Below, piece after piece: positions 17,701 to 26,650 of a DNA stretch of 64,000 nucleotides; positions within the stretch are counted from its first letter, which is position 1; every line of letters starts with the position of its first letter. Where the stretch lies: contig NZ_PKQK01000001.1 of the NCBI RefSeq assembly GCF_002968835.1, forward strand, positions 1,984,001 through 2,048,000, in the 5' to 3' direction. Below the pieces are notes generated by a model that saw nothing but the letters and a program-made list of their open reading frames with translations, did not search any database and was not told where the DNA came from. This stretch comes from Paenibacillus sp. PCH8. GTDB taxonomy: Bacteria > Bacillota > Bacilli > Paenibacillales > Paenibacillaceae. The translations under genes and the position numbers were made by a program.

Positions 17701-19182
17701 ATGAATATGCGAATTAATGGCTTCTCAGGTATGGATATTGACAGTATGGTCAAATCTCTTATGACAGTGAAGAGAGTTCCGCTTGATAAGTTAAATCAAC
17801 AGAAACAGATTCTGGATTGGACCAGAGATAGCTATAGACAGTTAAACAGTAAAATTGTGCAGCTAAGCAACAAATTGCAACAAATGGATTTGTCCGCAGC
17901 AACAAACACACAAAAATCGACGGTTAGTGGAAATACAACAGCAGTTAGAGCAGAGGCAAACGTAGATGCGATTTCTGTAACAATGAGTGTTGAAGTGAAA
18001 ACATTGGCTAAGAAAGCAAATTTGCAAAACTTAACAGCGTTAAATACAGGGACGCCCGACGAAAAAGCAAGCTTGAGCACTACGCTAGCGCAGCTTGACC
18101 AAAGTAGTACACCTCCAGCACAATATGAACTTCATATTAATGATAAATCGTTAGTATTCAAAAATACAGACTCTTTATCAACCGTAATTTCTCGTATTAA
18201 TTCCGAAATCCCAACAGCTAATGCAAGTTATGATGAGATCAGTGGTAAGCTAACGATCACCTCAAGAGAGAATGGGAAAGTAATCACGGGGACAGGGGAT
18301 GGCGGGGCGGTAATGCCGAGTTCTTTATCGGGTTTGCTGGGTTTACAAGCGAATGGGGCTGTAAAAGGTGAAGTAAACATTACCACTTCTTCGGGTACCC
18401 GGAAATATGAAACTACTGGAGATACATTGGTTGTCAATGGTGTGAATTTGACCCTGTTAGAAACGAACGTAGGCTCACCCAGCAAGGTTTCAACACAGTC
18501 TGACCCTACAAAAGCGATGGAGACGATAAAATCCTTTGTTGATACCTACAATGAATTATTGGGATTAATGAATACGAAATTATCTGAAGCGAAGTATCGT
18601 GATTATACACCTTTGACTGCAGAGCAAAAAAAGGACATGAAGGAAGACGATATTAAGAACTGGGAAGAGCGCGCAAAAAGTGGCCTTCTAAAAAATGATA
18701 CGATTCTAAGCTCGACCGTAGCATCAATGAGGTCTGTCATTTCAGGCAACTTGAAAGTGCTAAGTGAGGCAGGAATAACAACTGGGCAATACTATGAGAA
18801 GGGTAAACTACAGATTGATGAGGTTAAACTTAAAAGTGCGTTGGACAGTAATCCTGATAGAATTCTAAGTGCTTTTAGAGGCCCTTCTAATGACGCTAAC
18901 AATCCTGCTATCTTTAGTGGATTGAGAAAAGAATTGAATTCAACTTTGGATATGTTAGTTAAAAAAGTAGGTACTTCGAAGCAGGATGCGGACGCTAGCA
19001 TCGCATTGAAAACAGAAAGTAGTATGGGCCTACAATTGAAAAACTACAATAGTAGGATTTCAGACTTGGATAGAAAAATGACTGTTTGGGAGACTCGATA
19101 TTACAAACAGTTTGCCGCTATGGAAAAAGCAATGAGTCAATTCCAGTCCCAGTCCTCCAGTTTAGCAAGTTATTTTCAATAA
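17701..19182 (+). CDS. fliD: Flagellar filament cap protein FliD (HAP2)
   Basis: A 493-residue secreted cap protein. It begins with the conserved N-terminal segment (NGFSGMDIDSMVKSLM), which carries the FliD_N domain. The central part is variable and hydrophilic, and the C-terminal domain has a long coiled coil ending in QYYKQFAAME-type heptads and SQSSSLASYF. FliD is exported by the flagellar type III system, caps the filament tip and assists flagellin folding. Ribosome binding site AGGAGG lies before ATG 17701. It is second in the flaG-fliD-fliS-fliT operon. Confidence 0.95.
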   Translation: MNMRINGFSGMDIDSMVKSLMTVKRVPLDKLNQQKQILDWTRDSYRQLNSKIVQLSNKLQQMDLSAATNTQKSTVSGNTTAVRAEANVDAISVTMSVEVKTLAKKANLQNLTALNTGTPDEKASLSTTLAQLDQSSTPPAQYELHINDKSLVFKNTDSLSTVISRINSEIPTANASYDEISGKLTITSRENGKVITGTGDGGAVMPSSLSGLLGLQANGAVKGEVNITTSSGTRKYETTGDTLVVNGVNLTLLETNVGSPSKVSTQSDPTKAMETIKSFVDTYNELLGLMNTKLSEAKYRDYTPLTAEQKKDMKEDDIKNWEERAKSGLLKNDTILSSTVASMRSVISGNLKVLSEAGITTGQYYEKGKLQIDEVKLKSALDSNPDRILSAFRGPSNDANNPAIFSGLRKELNSTLDMLVKKVGTSKQDADASIALKTESSMGLQLKNYNSRISDLDRKMTVWETRYYKQFAAMEKAMSQFQSQSSSLASYFQ

Positions 19183-19205
19183 ATTTAAAGGAGGAATAGT
19201 TTGGC

Positions 19206-19589
19206 ATGATTACATCTCCTTATGACAAATATAAGAAGTCTTCAGTTCAAACATCCACTCCAGGACAATTGGTTATTATGTTATATGATGGTGCAATTCG
19301 GTTTACCAAATTGGGCCTGGAAGGAATTAAAAACAAAGATTATTCTAAAGCGAATGTGAACCTTGGCAAAGCTCAAACGATTGTCAGCGAGTTAATGTCT
19401 ACGTTGAATCTATCTTATCCTGTGTCTAAAGATTTGTTCTCGCTATACGAGTACATGAATCATTTGTTGATTCAAGCAAATATTAAAAAAGAGATCAAGC
19501 ATGGGGAAGAAGCTCTGGGATATTTTCAGGAACTGCGTGAGACTTGGATTGTAGCAAGCAAGCAAGCAATGGGAGCTTCAGCTCAATGA
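19206..19589 (+). CDS. fliS: Flagellin export chaperone FliS
   Basis: A 127-residue helical protein. The family signature near the N terminus is ITSPYDKYKKSSVQTSTPGQL followed by VIMLYDGAIRF. FliS binds the C-terminal helices of flagellin in the cytoplasm and stops premature polymerisation before export. AAAGGAGGAATAG precedes the start. The stop codon overlaps the start of the next gene in an ATGA arrangement at 19586-19589, a sign of translational coupling. Confidence 0.94.
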   Translation: MITSPYDKYKKSSVQTSTPGQLVIMLYDGAIRFTKLGLEGIKNKDYSKANVNLGKAQTIVSELMSTLNLSYPVSKDLFSLYEYMNHLLIQANIKKEIKHGEEALGYFQELRETWIVASKQAMGASAQ

Positions 19590-19945
19590 ATAGTAACAAC
19601 AAGACTTTGATAAACGATGTTCTCAGCCAACTTTCTGAGCTTACGCAGAATTTTATCAAAGATTTAGAGATTCAAGATTCTGATCATGTAGAACAATTTG
19701 TTGAAGAGCGTCAACTTCTAGTGCAACAATTACATGATGTTTTGGATGTTCAAGAGATGAGTGATCTGCAAAAAGAAGCGCTGAAGCAGGTTTTGGCATA
19801 TGACACGATAATAGAGCAACGTATGTCATCACTTAAAAACGAAGCGCAGGAATGGTTGCTCCAACGAAATACGGCCAAAACGCAACGTACGGTATATGAA
19901 TCCAAGTATGCTTCCGAGAGTTATCTTATGGATAAACGAAAGTAG
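19586..19945 (+). CDS. FliT-like flagellar protein
   Basis: About 119 residues, entirely helical in appearance, with charged heptads (QDSDHVEQFVEERQLLVQQL). Position directly after fliS with an ATGA overlap and this helical make-up match FliT-type chaperones, which bind FliD. Sequence conservation in this family is low, so the call rests mainly on position. The frame is open further upstream to TTG 19544, but ATG 19586 fits the coupled start. A terminator follows at 19970-20014, closing the operon. Confidence 0.72.
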   Translation: MNSNNKTLINDVLSQLSELTQNFIKDLEIQDSDHVEQFVEERQLLVQQLHDVLDVQEMSDLQKEALKQVLAYDTIIEQRMSSLKNEAQEWLLQRNTAKTQRTVYESKYASESYLMDKRK

Positions 19946-19969
19946 TAACAAAGTATTTTATAATTACAA

Positions 19970-20014
19970 CGAACCTCGTACTGGCAAATACTCAGTATGG
20001 GGTTCTTTTGCTTT
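19970..20014 (+). terminator. Intrinsic terminator of the flaG-fliD-fliS-fliT operon
   Basis: GAACC (19971-19975) with TACTG pairs with CAGTA and GGTTC, followed by TTTT. It lies 25 bp after the FliT-like stop. Confidence 0.75.
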
Positions 20015-20129
20015 CATTAAAATAGACGTCCCAACCCTCCATTTAACAGATATATTCAAGATATTTCACCTTTCAACACAATCCCCAATTAATCTACAAA
20101 AAATTCCAAGAAAACATTTACGTTTCCAA

Positions 20130-20159
20130 TTGACAATGGATAACTTTGGATGGTATCAT
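20130..20159 (+). promoter_or_regulatory. Sigma-A promoter of the cold-shock gene
   Basis: TTGACA at 20130-20135 and TATCAT at 20154-20159 are separated by 18 bp. The implied leader of about 60 nt ends at the csp start codon. Cold-shock mRNAs often have regulatory leaders, but no cold-box match was established here. Confidence 0.65.
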
Positions 20160-20226
20160 CTGAATTGTGGGCAGAGGTTAAGGCCGAAAGCTTCACTTCA
20201 TTTGATGACGAAGGGAATGTTAGTGC

Positions 20227-20424
20227 ATGCAAGGTAAAGTAAAATGGTTCAACGCAGAAAAAGGTTACGGTTTCATTGAGACTGAAGATGGCGGCGACGT
20301 ATTCGTACATTTCTCCGCAATTCAAACCGAAGGATTCAAGACTTTGGAAGAAGGTCAATCCGTAGAATTCGACATCGTCGAAGGCGCACGTGGACCGCAA
20401 GCAGCTAACGTAATCAAATTATAA
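20227..20424 (+). CDS. Cold-shock protein (CspA/CspB family)
   Basis: A 65-residue single cold-shock domain. RNP1 (KGYGFIE) and RNP2 (VFVHFSAI) are intact, and the protein opens with [15 protein letters not shown] as in Bacillus CspB/CspD. It binds single-stranded RNA and DNA and acts as an RNA chaperone. The start ATG 20227 follows GAAGGGA. It is monocistronic, between its own promoter at 20130-20159 and a terminator at 20490-20519. Several csp paralogues are usual in Paenibacillus, so no specific letter is assigned. Confidence 0.96.
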   Translation: MQGKVKWFNAEKGYGFIETEDGGDVFVHFSAIQTEGFKTLEEGQSVEFDIVEGARGPQAANVIKL

Positions 20425-20489
20425 TCATCCGGACAATCCGACCTACATATATGGTTAGATGGTTACCAAATTGAATTATCGCTAGCATC

Positions 20490-20519
20490 AGACTCCGGTA
20501 CGTTCCGGGGTCTTTTTTT
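20490..20519 (+). terminator. Intrinsic terminator after the cold-shock gene
   Basis: AGAC-CCGG and CCGG-GTCT arms flank a short loop and are followed by seven Ts. Confidence 0.82.
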
Positions 20520-20784
20520 GTTCTAATCTATTCGAGATTTCGGGATCGGTTGAGGGTCAAATTTGATATAAATCTGGTAGATTCATGAGATAAATTGAAG
20601 TTCATTTTACATAATAGATTGAGCAGGCTCAAAAACGGTTAAGTACATCATCAAGCGCCTGATAAGTCATACCACCTAAACAAACGATTATGGCTGAATA
20701 TGATGAAATATCGCGAAAAATGGCGTTATGCCTACGTTGGCAGATGTGGCTTGAACAGATGTCATTATTCGGTCACCGGGAGTT

Positions 20785-20814
20785 TTTACATGGCGCTAAC
20801 ATTCGTGTTATAAT
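20785..20814 (+). promoter_or_regulatory. Promoter of hpf
   Basis: TTTACA at 20785-20790 and a consensus TATAAT at 20809-20814, spaced by 18 bp, lie just 31 bp before the hpf start codon. Stationary-phase sigma factors may add further promoters, as known for Bacillus hpf, but none was identified here. Confidence 0.68.
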
Positions 20815-20845
20815 GAAGTGGCAAAGGAAAAAGGAGGAGTGCCCT

Positions 20846-21409
20846 ATGAATTTAAGTATTCGAGGTCAGCAAATCGAGGTTACCGATGCTTTGAAAGATT
20901 ATGTCGACAAAAAGTTGAGTAGACTCGAGAAGTATTTCGATGCACCCCTTAACTCTGACGGTGCTGTTACATTGAGCACGACGAGAGGTTTGCATACGGT
21001 AGAGGTGACGATCCCATTGAAAGGCATTGTGCTCCGCGCTGAGGATGAGAGCGATGATATGTACGCATCTATTGACTCTGTGGTAGACAAGCTGGAACGT
21101 CAGATCCGCAAACACAAAACCAAAGTTAACCGTAAGTTCCGCCAGGAAGGCAGCCTGAAAACACTCTTCGTTGAAGATCCAACAGGTACTGTAGCTACAG
21201 CTGAACTGGACACGGATACGGATGACGATGATTTTGAAGTCGTACGGACGAAACGCTTTATGTTAAAACCAATGGACGTGGAAGAGGCAATCCTCCAAAT
21301 GAACATGGTTGGCCACAATTTCTTCGTATTCTCCAACATTGACAGTGAAGAAGTGAGCGTTGTTTACAAACGGAACGATGGCAAGTATGGATTGATCGAA
21401 CAAGGTTAA
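20846..21409 (+). CDS. hpf: Long-form ribosome hibernation-promoting factor (HPF)
   Basis: A 187-residue protein. The N-terminal domain (1-100) is the S30AE/RaiA fold (MNLSIRGQQIEVTDALKDYVDKKL, ending in RKHKTKVNRK). An acidic linker (TATAELDTDTDDDD) joins it to the C-terminal dimerisation domain (VRTKRFMLKPMDVEEAILQMNMVGHNFFVF). Long HPF dimerises 70S ribosomes into inactive 100S particles in stationary phase. The open frame extends upstream to 20690, but AAAAGGAGGAGTG before ATG 20846 and the conserved N terminus fix the start. Monocistronic, followed by a terminator at 21503-21537. Confidence 0.95.
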   Translation: MNLSIRGQQIEVTDALKDYVDKKLSRLEKYFDAPLNSDGAVTLSTTRGLHTVEVTIPLKGIVLRAEDESDDMYASIDSVVDKLERQIRKHKTKVNRKFRQEGSLKTLFVEDPTGTVATAELDTDTDDDDFEVVRTKRFMLKPMDVEEAILQMNMVGHNFFVFSNIDSEEVSVVYKRNDGKYGLIEQG

Positions 21410-21502
21410 TCATAACGTATTGTATTATCGGACATGCATGTGAATAATTAACTAATCAAATAACGAACACAGGAAAGGGACTTTCCTGGATTGGACCTAA
21501 CA

Positions 21503-21537
21503 AGAGCTTCCATCCCTTAGGGGATGGGGCTCTTTTG
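21503..21537 (+). terminator. Intrinsic terminator after hpf
   Basis: GAGC and CCATCCC pair with GGGATGG and GGCTC, followed by TTTT. This GC-rich hairpin closes the hpf transcript. Confidence 0.82.
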
Positions 21538-22109
21538 TGCGTAGAGGTTGGGAAATGACCTGTGGAAATAAAATGGTGAAACTATTCCCCATGCTGCTGC
21601 GTCTAATAGATAGTAGAAAGAAGCACAATCTGTACTACTTAAAGCATAAGTTGAATACGAGATTCACTCGGGTTACGAAAATATTCGTACACATGAATTC
21701 ATAAACTGAATATTGAGATTTCCATCCAGATTTACCACCAAAATTCGTTATCGTGGCTATCTTATAACGAAAATGAAACATCAGAACCGAAGGCTTCCGC
21801 TAACGACTATGATTTTTTGCACTTAAACTCCATTTAATAAGCCTCAGAAGTTCAAAGAAGTGTGCCGTGGCTTGTTGCGGCGGCCCTTACAAACTGTTAC
21901 AATTTATGCAAAGAGAATCATTGTCCTGATGGAGAATTGTCAACGAATGATCGCTAATCATAATCAATGACAGGCACAGCACCATGAACATGATTCGTAA
22001 GGCTCGGGCTTCGGCTAGTTCTTAATAACCGAATCCGGTTAAATACCGAATCAGCTTCATGAGGGACCCTTGGCAAGCCTGGAGTTGATTCATCATATTA
22101 CTTATTAGC
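21538..22109 (+). other. Gene-free region with a candidate secA promoter
   Basis: No convincing gene is present. A promoter-like pair, TTGCGG at 21875-21880 and TACAAT at 21898-21903 with a 17 bp spacer, could start a roughly 520-nt leader into secA. Near 22020-22050 there is a small AACCG/CGGTT hairpin. A stretch at 21541-21565 (GAAATGACCTGTGG) faintly resembles the start of the structured repeat found at 22150. Otherwise I see nothing assignable. Confidence 0.45.
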
Positions 22110-22149
22110 ATATGATTTGAATTTGATTTTTACACGGATGACGAAGAGG

Positions 22150-22290
22150 GCAGAAATGACCTGTAGAAGCGAAGCGTTCGCCTGAAAGAAAGCTACATCG
22201 GAAGCATACGCTTTATCCCCGGATTCCCCCCTCTGAGAAGAGAGTTTAAAAGAAATCTGGGGATAACAGCGATCGAAAGGACATTCTGGC
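22150..22290 (+). repeat. Structured intergenic repeat, copy 1 (upstream of secA)
   Basis: First of four related elements (others at 25001, 32022 and 33242). It has a GCGAAGCGTTCGC hairpin at 22169-22181, the ATCGGAAGCATACGCT segment, and an ATCCCCGGATT / AATCTGGGGAT stem, then CAGCGATCG. Terminal arms GCAGAA and TTCTGGC pair. This copy lacks the left half of the AGCTTTCT/AGAAAGCT hairpin present in the other three. Wider arms (ATATGATTT 22110-22118 with AAATCATAT 22326-22334; TTACAC with GTGTAA) extend the fold to about 225 bp. It lies 140 bp before secA in the same orientation. Confidence 0.85.
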
Positions 22291-22430
22291 AACTGAGTTG
22301 ACGAAGTGTAACCTTCATTAAGCTTAAATCATATTGTTTGTCACCCCGGGCAAGTGGATGCAATATCCATCCGATGGTGTCGCGTGGCGGCAACAGGGGT
22401 CTATTCTGTTTTGCACGAAAGGGGTATACC

Positions 22431-24935
22431 ATGCTAGGACTTGTCAAAAAGATCTTCGGAGACATGAACGAACGTGATGTTAAACGTCTGATGAAAACAG
22501 TCGATGTGATCAATAAACTGGAACCACAACTTCAGGCGTTGTCTGATGAGCAACTGAAAGGTAAAACGGACGAATACCGTGCTCGTATTGAAAAGGGAGA
22601 AACAACAGATGAACTTCTTCCGGAAGCATTTGCAACCATACGTGAAGCTTCACGCCGTGTACTGGGCAAACGTCATTATGATGTACAGATGCTGGGCGGA
22701 ATCGCGCTGCATGAAGGCCGTATTTCCGAGATGAAAACAGGTGAAGGTAAAACGCTGGTAGGAACACTTCCCGTGTATCTGAATGCATTGATGTCCAAAG
22801 GTGTACACGTAGTTACGGTCAATGACTATTTGGCTCAACGGGATAGCCAGGAAATGGGACAAATCTATGAGTTCATGGGCATGACGGTAGGGGTTAACCT
22901 GAGCGGTATGGACCATGCTTTGAAACAACATGCATATGCATGTGATGTTACGTACGGAACGAATAATGAATTCGGTTTTGACTATCTGCGTGACAACATG
23001 GTGCTCTACAAAGAGCAAATGGTACAACGCCCATTGTTCTTCTGTATCATTGATGAAGTGGACTCCATTCTGGTCGATGAGGCGCGTACGCCACTCATTA
23101 TCTCTGGACAAGCTCAGAAGTCGACTGACATGTACTATGCAGCAGATCGTTTTGTGAAACGTCTGGTTCCAGAAGAAGACTTTACGGTAGACATCAAGGT
23201 GAAATCCGTAGCGTTGACTGAGGCGGGTGTAGCCAAAGCAGAGAAAGCATTTGGGATCGAGAACCTGTATGACCATGCCAATGTTACACTTAATCATCAC
23301 ATCGTACAGGGCTTGAAAGCCAATGTAATCATGCGTCGTGACGTGGATTATGTGGTGACTGATGAAGAAGTTATGATCGTGGATGAGTTCACCGGTCGTC
23401 TGATGGCTGGACGTCGTTACAGTGATGGATTGCACCAAGCGATTGAAGCTAAAGAAGGCATCGAAGTGCAGAACGAGAGCATGACGCTTGCTACGATTAC
23501 ATTCCAGAACTATTTCCGGATGTACCGCAAACTTGCGGGCATGACAGGTACAGCGAAAACCGAGGAAGAAGAGTTCAAAAAAATCTACGGTCTCGAAGTA
23601 CTGCAAATTCCAACGAACCGTCCGAACAAACGGGATGATATGGCAGATGTTGTGTACAAGAGCATTGATGGCAAGTTCAAGGCCGTTGTGGAAGAGATCG
23701 TGGAACGTCACAGCAAAAACCAACCGATTCTGGTAGGTACGGTGTCCATTGAGAACTCGGAGCGCCTCTCGGATATGCTGAAACGCCGTGGTATACGACA
23801 TCAGGTACTGAACGCCAAGTACCACGCAGAAGAAGCAGAGATCATTACAGGAGCTGGACAAGCGGGTGCAGTAACGATTGCCACCAACATGGCTGGACGG
23901 GGTACGGATATTATCTTGGGTGAAGGTGTAGCTGAAGTAGGCGGCCTTCATATTATCGGTACAGAGCGTCACGAATCACGCCGGATTGATAACCAGTTGC
24001 GTGGACGTGCGGGACGTCAAGGTGACCCGGGTTCAACGCAGTTCTACCTGTCATTGGGTGATGAACTGATGAGACGTTTCGGTGCAGACAACGTATTGAA
24101 CATGATGGAACGCCTTGGTTTTGAAGAAGACCAACCGATCGAGAGCCGGATGATTACCCGTGCAGTAGAATCGGCGCAGAAGCGTGTTGAGGGTAACAAC
24201 TTTGACGTGCGTAAAGTCGTTCTTCAATATGATGATGTGATGAACCAACAACGTGAAATTATATATAAACAGCGCCGCGAGGTGTTGGAATCCGAGAATA
24301 TCAAACAGATCGTTATGGATATGATCAAACCGTCTATTGAACGTATTGTTGAAGCACATTGCAGTGACGATATTCCGGAGAACTGGGAGCTGCAGGAAGT
24401 TGCTGACTATATGAACAGCAAACTGCTGGATGAAGGTTCAATCACGAAAGACGATCTGTGGGGCAAAGAAGCCGAAGAGATCATCAACTACTTGTTTGAG
24501 AAAGTACAGAACAAGTACAACGCACGTGAAGAGCGAATTGGGGAAGAGATGGTTCGTGAATTCGAGAAAGTGGTTGTGCTCCGTGCAGTAGACAGCAAGT
24601 GGATGGATCATATTGATGCCATGGATCAATTGCGTCAAGGTATCCACCTTCGTGCCTACGGCGGTACAGATCCGCTGCGTGAGTACCAGTTCGAAGGCTT
24701 CGAGATGTTCCATCAGATGATTTCTTCCATTCAGGAAGAAGTAGCGACTTATGTGATGAGAGCACAGATCGAGAGCAATCAGGAGCGTCAAGCGGTTGTT
24801 GAGGAAAGTCAGATCTCGACAAGCGGTGAGCCAGCTGAGAAACGTCCAGTGAAGGTTTCTGACCAAATCGGACGTAACGACGCATGCCCATGCGGTAGCG
24901 GCAAGAAGTTCAAACACTGCCACGGCCAAGAATAG
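22431..24935 (+). CDS. secA: Preprotein translocase ATPase SecA
   Basis: An 834-residue motor ATPase that drives secretory proteins through SecYEG. Visible features in order: Walker [10 protein letters not shown] (about residue 100), the DEVD box (about 208), the preprotein cross-linking region, NMAGRGTDI and [10 protein letters not shown] of the second motor domain, the helical scaffold, and a C-terminal zinc-binding [14 protein letters not shown], which contacts SecB or ribosomes. The frame is open upstream to 22338, but ATG 22431 after GAAAGGGG begins the conserved [11 protein letters not shown]. It has its own long leader that contains a structured repeat. Confidence 0.98.
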   Translation: MLGLVKKIFGDMNERDVKRLMKTVDVINKLEPQLQALSDEQLKGKTDEYRARIEKGETTDELLPEAFATIREASRRVLGKRHYDVQMLGGIALHEGRISEMKTGEGKTLVGTLPVYLNALMSKGVHVVTVNDYLAQRDSQEMGQIYEFMGMTVGVNLSGMDHALKQHAYACDVTYGTNNEFGFDYLRDNMVLYKEQMVQRPLFFCIIDEVDSILVDEARTPLIISGQAQKSTDMYYAADRFVKRLVPEEDFTVDIKVKSVALTEAGVAKAEKAFGIENLYDHANVTLNHHIVQGLKANVIMRRDVDYVVTDEEVMIVDEFTGRLMAGRRYSDGLHQAIEAKEGIEVQNESMTLATITFQNYFRMYRKLAGMTGTAKTEEEEFKKIYGLEVLQIPTNRPNKRDDMADVVYKSIDGKFKAVVEEIVERHSKNQPILVGTVSIENSERLSDMLKRRGIRHQVLNAKYHAEEAEIITGAGQAGAVTIATNMAGRGTDIILGEGVAEVGGLHIIGTERHESRRIDNQLRGRAGRQGDPGSTQFYLSLGDELMRRFGADNVLNMMERLGFEEDQPIESRMITRAVESAQKRVEGNNFDVRKVVLQYDDVMNQQREIIYKQRREVLESENIKQIVMDMIKPSIERIVEAHCSDDIPENWELQEVADYMNSKLLDEGSITKDDLWGKEAEEIINYLFEKVQNKYNAREERIGEEMVREFEKVVVLRAVDSKWMDHIDAMDQLRQGIHLRAYGGTDPLREYQFEGFEMFHQMISSIQEEVATYVMRAQIESNQERQAVVEESQISTSGEPAEKRPVKVSDQIGRNDACPCGSGKKFKHCHGQE

Positions 24936-25000
24936 TACAATGGTTTTTATATACACTATAGTGTAATAAGTTGAACCTTGATTTTACACCATAACAGAGA

Positions 25001-25150
25001 GTGCAGAAGCGATCTGAAGAAGCGGAGCGTTCGCCTAAAAGCTTTCTGCAAGAAAGCTACATCGGAAGCGTACGCTATCCCCGGATTTATCCCTTGTAAG
25101 AGGGAATCAAGAAAATCTGGGGATAAGAGTGATCGTAAGATGCCACTGTA
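25001..25150 (+). repeat. Structured intergenic repeat, copy 2 (between secA and prfB)
   Basis: Full-length copy with all three internal stems: GCGGAGCGTTCGC, AGCTTTCT-gca-AGAAAGCT (25040-25058), and TATCCCCGGATT with AATCTGGGGATA. Outer arms specific to this copy (AAGTTGAACC 24968-24977 with GGTCAACTT from 25179; TTACACC with GGTGTAA) extend it to roughly 24966-25189. The sequence of these outer arms differs from copy 1 but they still pair. It begins 65 bp after the secA stop and points toward prfB. Confidence 0.87.
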
Positions 25151-25189
25151 ATCGGAGTGACAGGTGTAACATTAATTAGGTCAACTTAT

Positions 25190-25412
25190 ATAGCATGACA
25201 TGAACGGCTCCTCGCAGCCGGGTAATCCATAGGATGAAGTGAAGGATGCATAACCGGTTAATGGTGCATAGTTATATTCATATGACCATGATCATGGAGA
25301 AGAGATTGGCTGATATATCAGTAATCTCAACACCGGGGTGACGCATCAATACTTGATCTGGAGGAATACCCTGGATGCGGGGAGTTTATCTTAATGAAAA
25401 GAGGAATTGCAC
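25190..25412 (+). promoter_or_regulatory. prfB leader with strong hairpin
   Basis: No gene. A long stem forms at 25302-25328 (GAGATT with AATCTC, enclosing CTGATATATCAG). Downstream, GCATC and GGATGC flank about 20 nt and may form a second stem near the start codon. No known riboswitch was recognised. A GAGGAATT ribosome binding site precedes ATG 25413. Confidence 0.45.
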
Positions 25413-26526
25413 ATGATCGATCCAAGCGTCAAGCAGGACCTGCGTGAAATAGGCAAGAAACTAACAAACCTTAGGGGGTCTCTTTGACTTAGATCTCAAG
25501 CAGGAGATGATTGAGAACTTTGAGGTGAAGATGTCTGCCCCGGATTTCTGGGACGATAGTGATAAGGCTCAAGCTTTAATTGCTGATCTGAACGCGGTGA
25601 AGGGATCTGTGGATCAATATGAGAAGCTCCAGCAGGAGTACGACGATGCGGTGATGATGGCAGAGCTTGCTGATGAAGAGGGCGACGAAGAACTAGCGAC
25701 AGAGATCGGTAGAAGCGTTACATCGATCGTAGGCAAGGTGGCCGAGTTCGAACTTCAGCTGCTCCTGAACCAGCCGTATGATAAGATGGATGCCATTCTG
25801 GAACTTCATCCAGGGGCAGGTGGTACCGAGTCACAGGACTGGGGACAGATGCTACTGCGGATGTACACACGCTGGTCCGAAAAGCGTGGTTTCAAGGTTG
25901 AGGTGTTGGATTATCTGCCAGGTGATGAGGCAGGAATCAAGAGTGTGACACTTTCGATCAAAGGACATAATGCTTATGGCTATCTAAAGGCCGAGAAGGG
26001 TGTTCACCGACTGGTACGGATCTCACCTTTTGACTCGTCGGGCCGTAGACACACCTCCTTCGTATCCTGCGACGTGGTCCCTGAGATTGATGATACGATT
26101 GAATTGGACATTCGAACAGAGGATCTCAAGATCGATACGTACCGTGCGAGTGGCGCAGGTGGACAGCATATCAATACCACCGACTCAGCTGTGCGGATTA
26201 CCCACCTTCCAACCGGTGTGGTTGTAACGTGTCAGAATGAACGTTCACAGATTAAAAACCGTGAGCGGGCGATGAAGATGCTTCGTTCGAAATTGTATGA
26301 GCGCAAAATTGAAGAACAAAAACAGCATCTGGATGAAATCCGAGGAGATCAGTCGGATATTTCATGGGGAAGCCAGATTCGCTCCTATGTATTCCATCCC
26401 TATAGTATGGTAAAGGATCACCGTACAAGCGTGGAAACAGGAAATACAGGAGCAGTGATGGATGGCGACCTCGATGGATTCATCGATGGTTATTTGCGTA
26501 GCCAGATTAAAGTGGATACCGATTAA
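25413..26526 (+). CDS. prfB: Peptide chain release factor 2, with programmed +1 frameshift
   Basis: RF2 reads UAA and UGA stop codons. The gene begins at ATG 25413 and meets an in-frame TGA at 25485-25487 after 24 codons, in the context AGGGGG-TCT-CTT-TGA-C. This is the classical autoregulatory site: an internal Shine-Dalgarno-like AGGGGG three bases before a CTT slip codon. Shifting one base forward joins codons 25413-25484 to 25486-26526 and yields 370 residues. The GGQ motif appears as [12 protein letters not shown], and the release-factor recognition region is upstream in domain 2. The interruption is functional, not a mutation: low RF2 lets ribosomes slip and make more RF2. Confidence 0.97.
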
Positions 26527-26530
26527 TATA

Positions 26531-26589
26531 AGTTCCTGTATGGACCCATACGTGTAGGCGTATGCTGGTGTGTACAGGAGCTTTTTTTT
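26531..26589 (+). terminator. Intrinsic terminator after prfB
   Basis: AGTTCCTGTA pairs with TACAGGAGCT, with a nested CATACG/CGTATG stem, followed by eight Ts. Strong hairpin four bases after the stop codon. Confidence 0.85.
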
Positions 26590-26650
26590 GAATAATATAG
26601 AGAAAATGAATGAACATCCCATCAGTCACATCAAAGGAGAGCGCGACAAC

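Noticed and set aside
19896-20237. Open frame of 113 codons between the FliT-like gene and csp
   Set aside because: It overlaps the end of the FliT-like gene, runs through a terminator hairpin and the csp promoter, and has no family resemblance.
21541-21565. Possible fifth copy of the structured repeat
   Set aside because: Only GAAATGACCTGTGG resembles the left end; no internal stems follow, so the match may be chance.
22650-23972. Long open frame of 440 codons on the reverse strand inside secA
   Set aside because: It is antisense to a highly conserved gene, has no recognisable domain or ribosome binding site, and is rich in residues expected from reading a coding strand backwards.
25485-25487. 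In-frame TGA in prfB taken as a nonsense mutation
   Set aside because: The context AGGGGG-TCT-CTT-TGA-C is the known programmed frameshift site of RF2.
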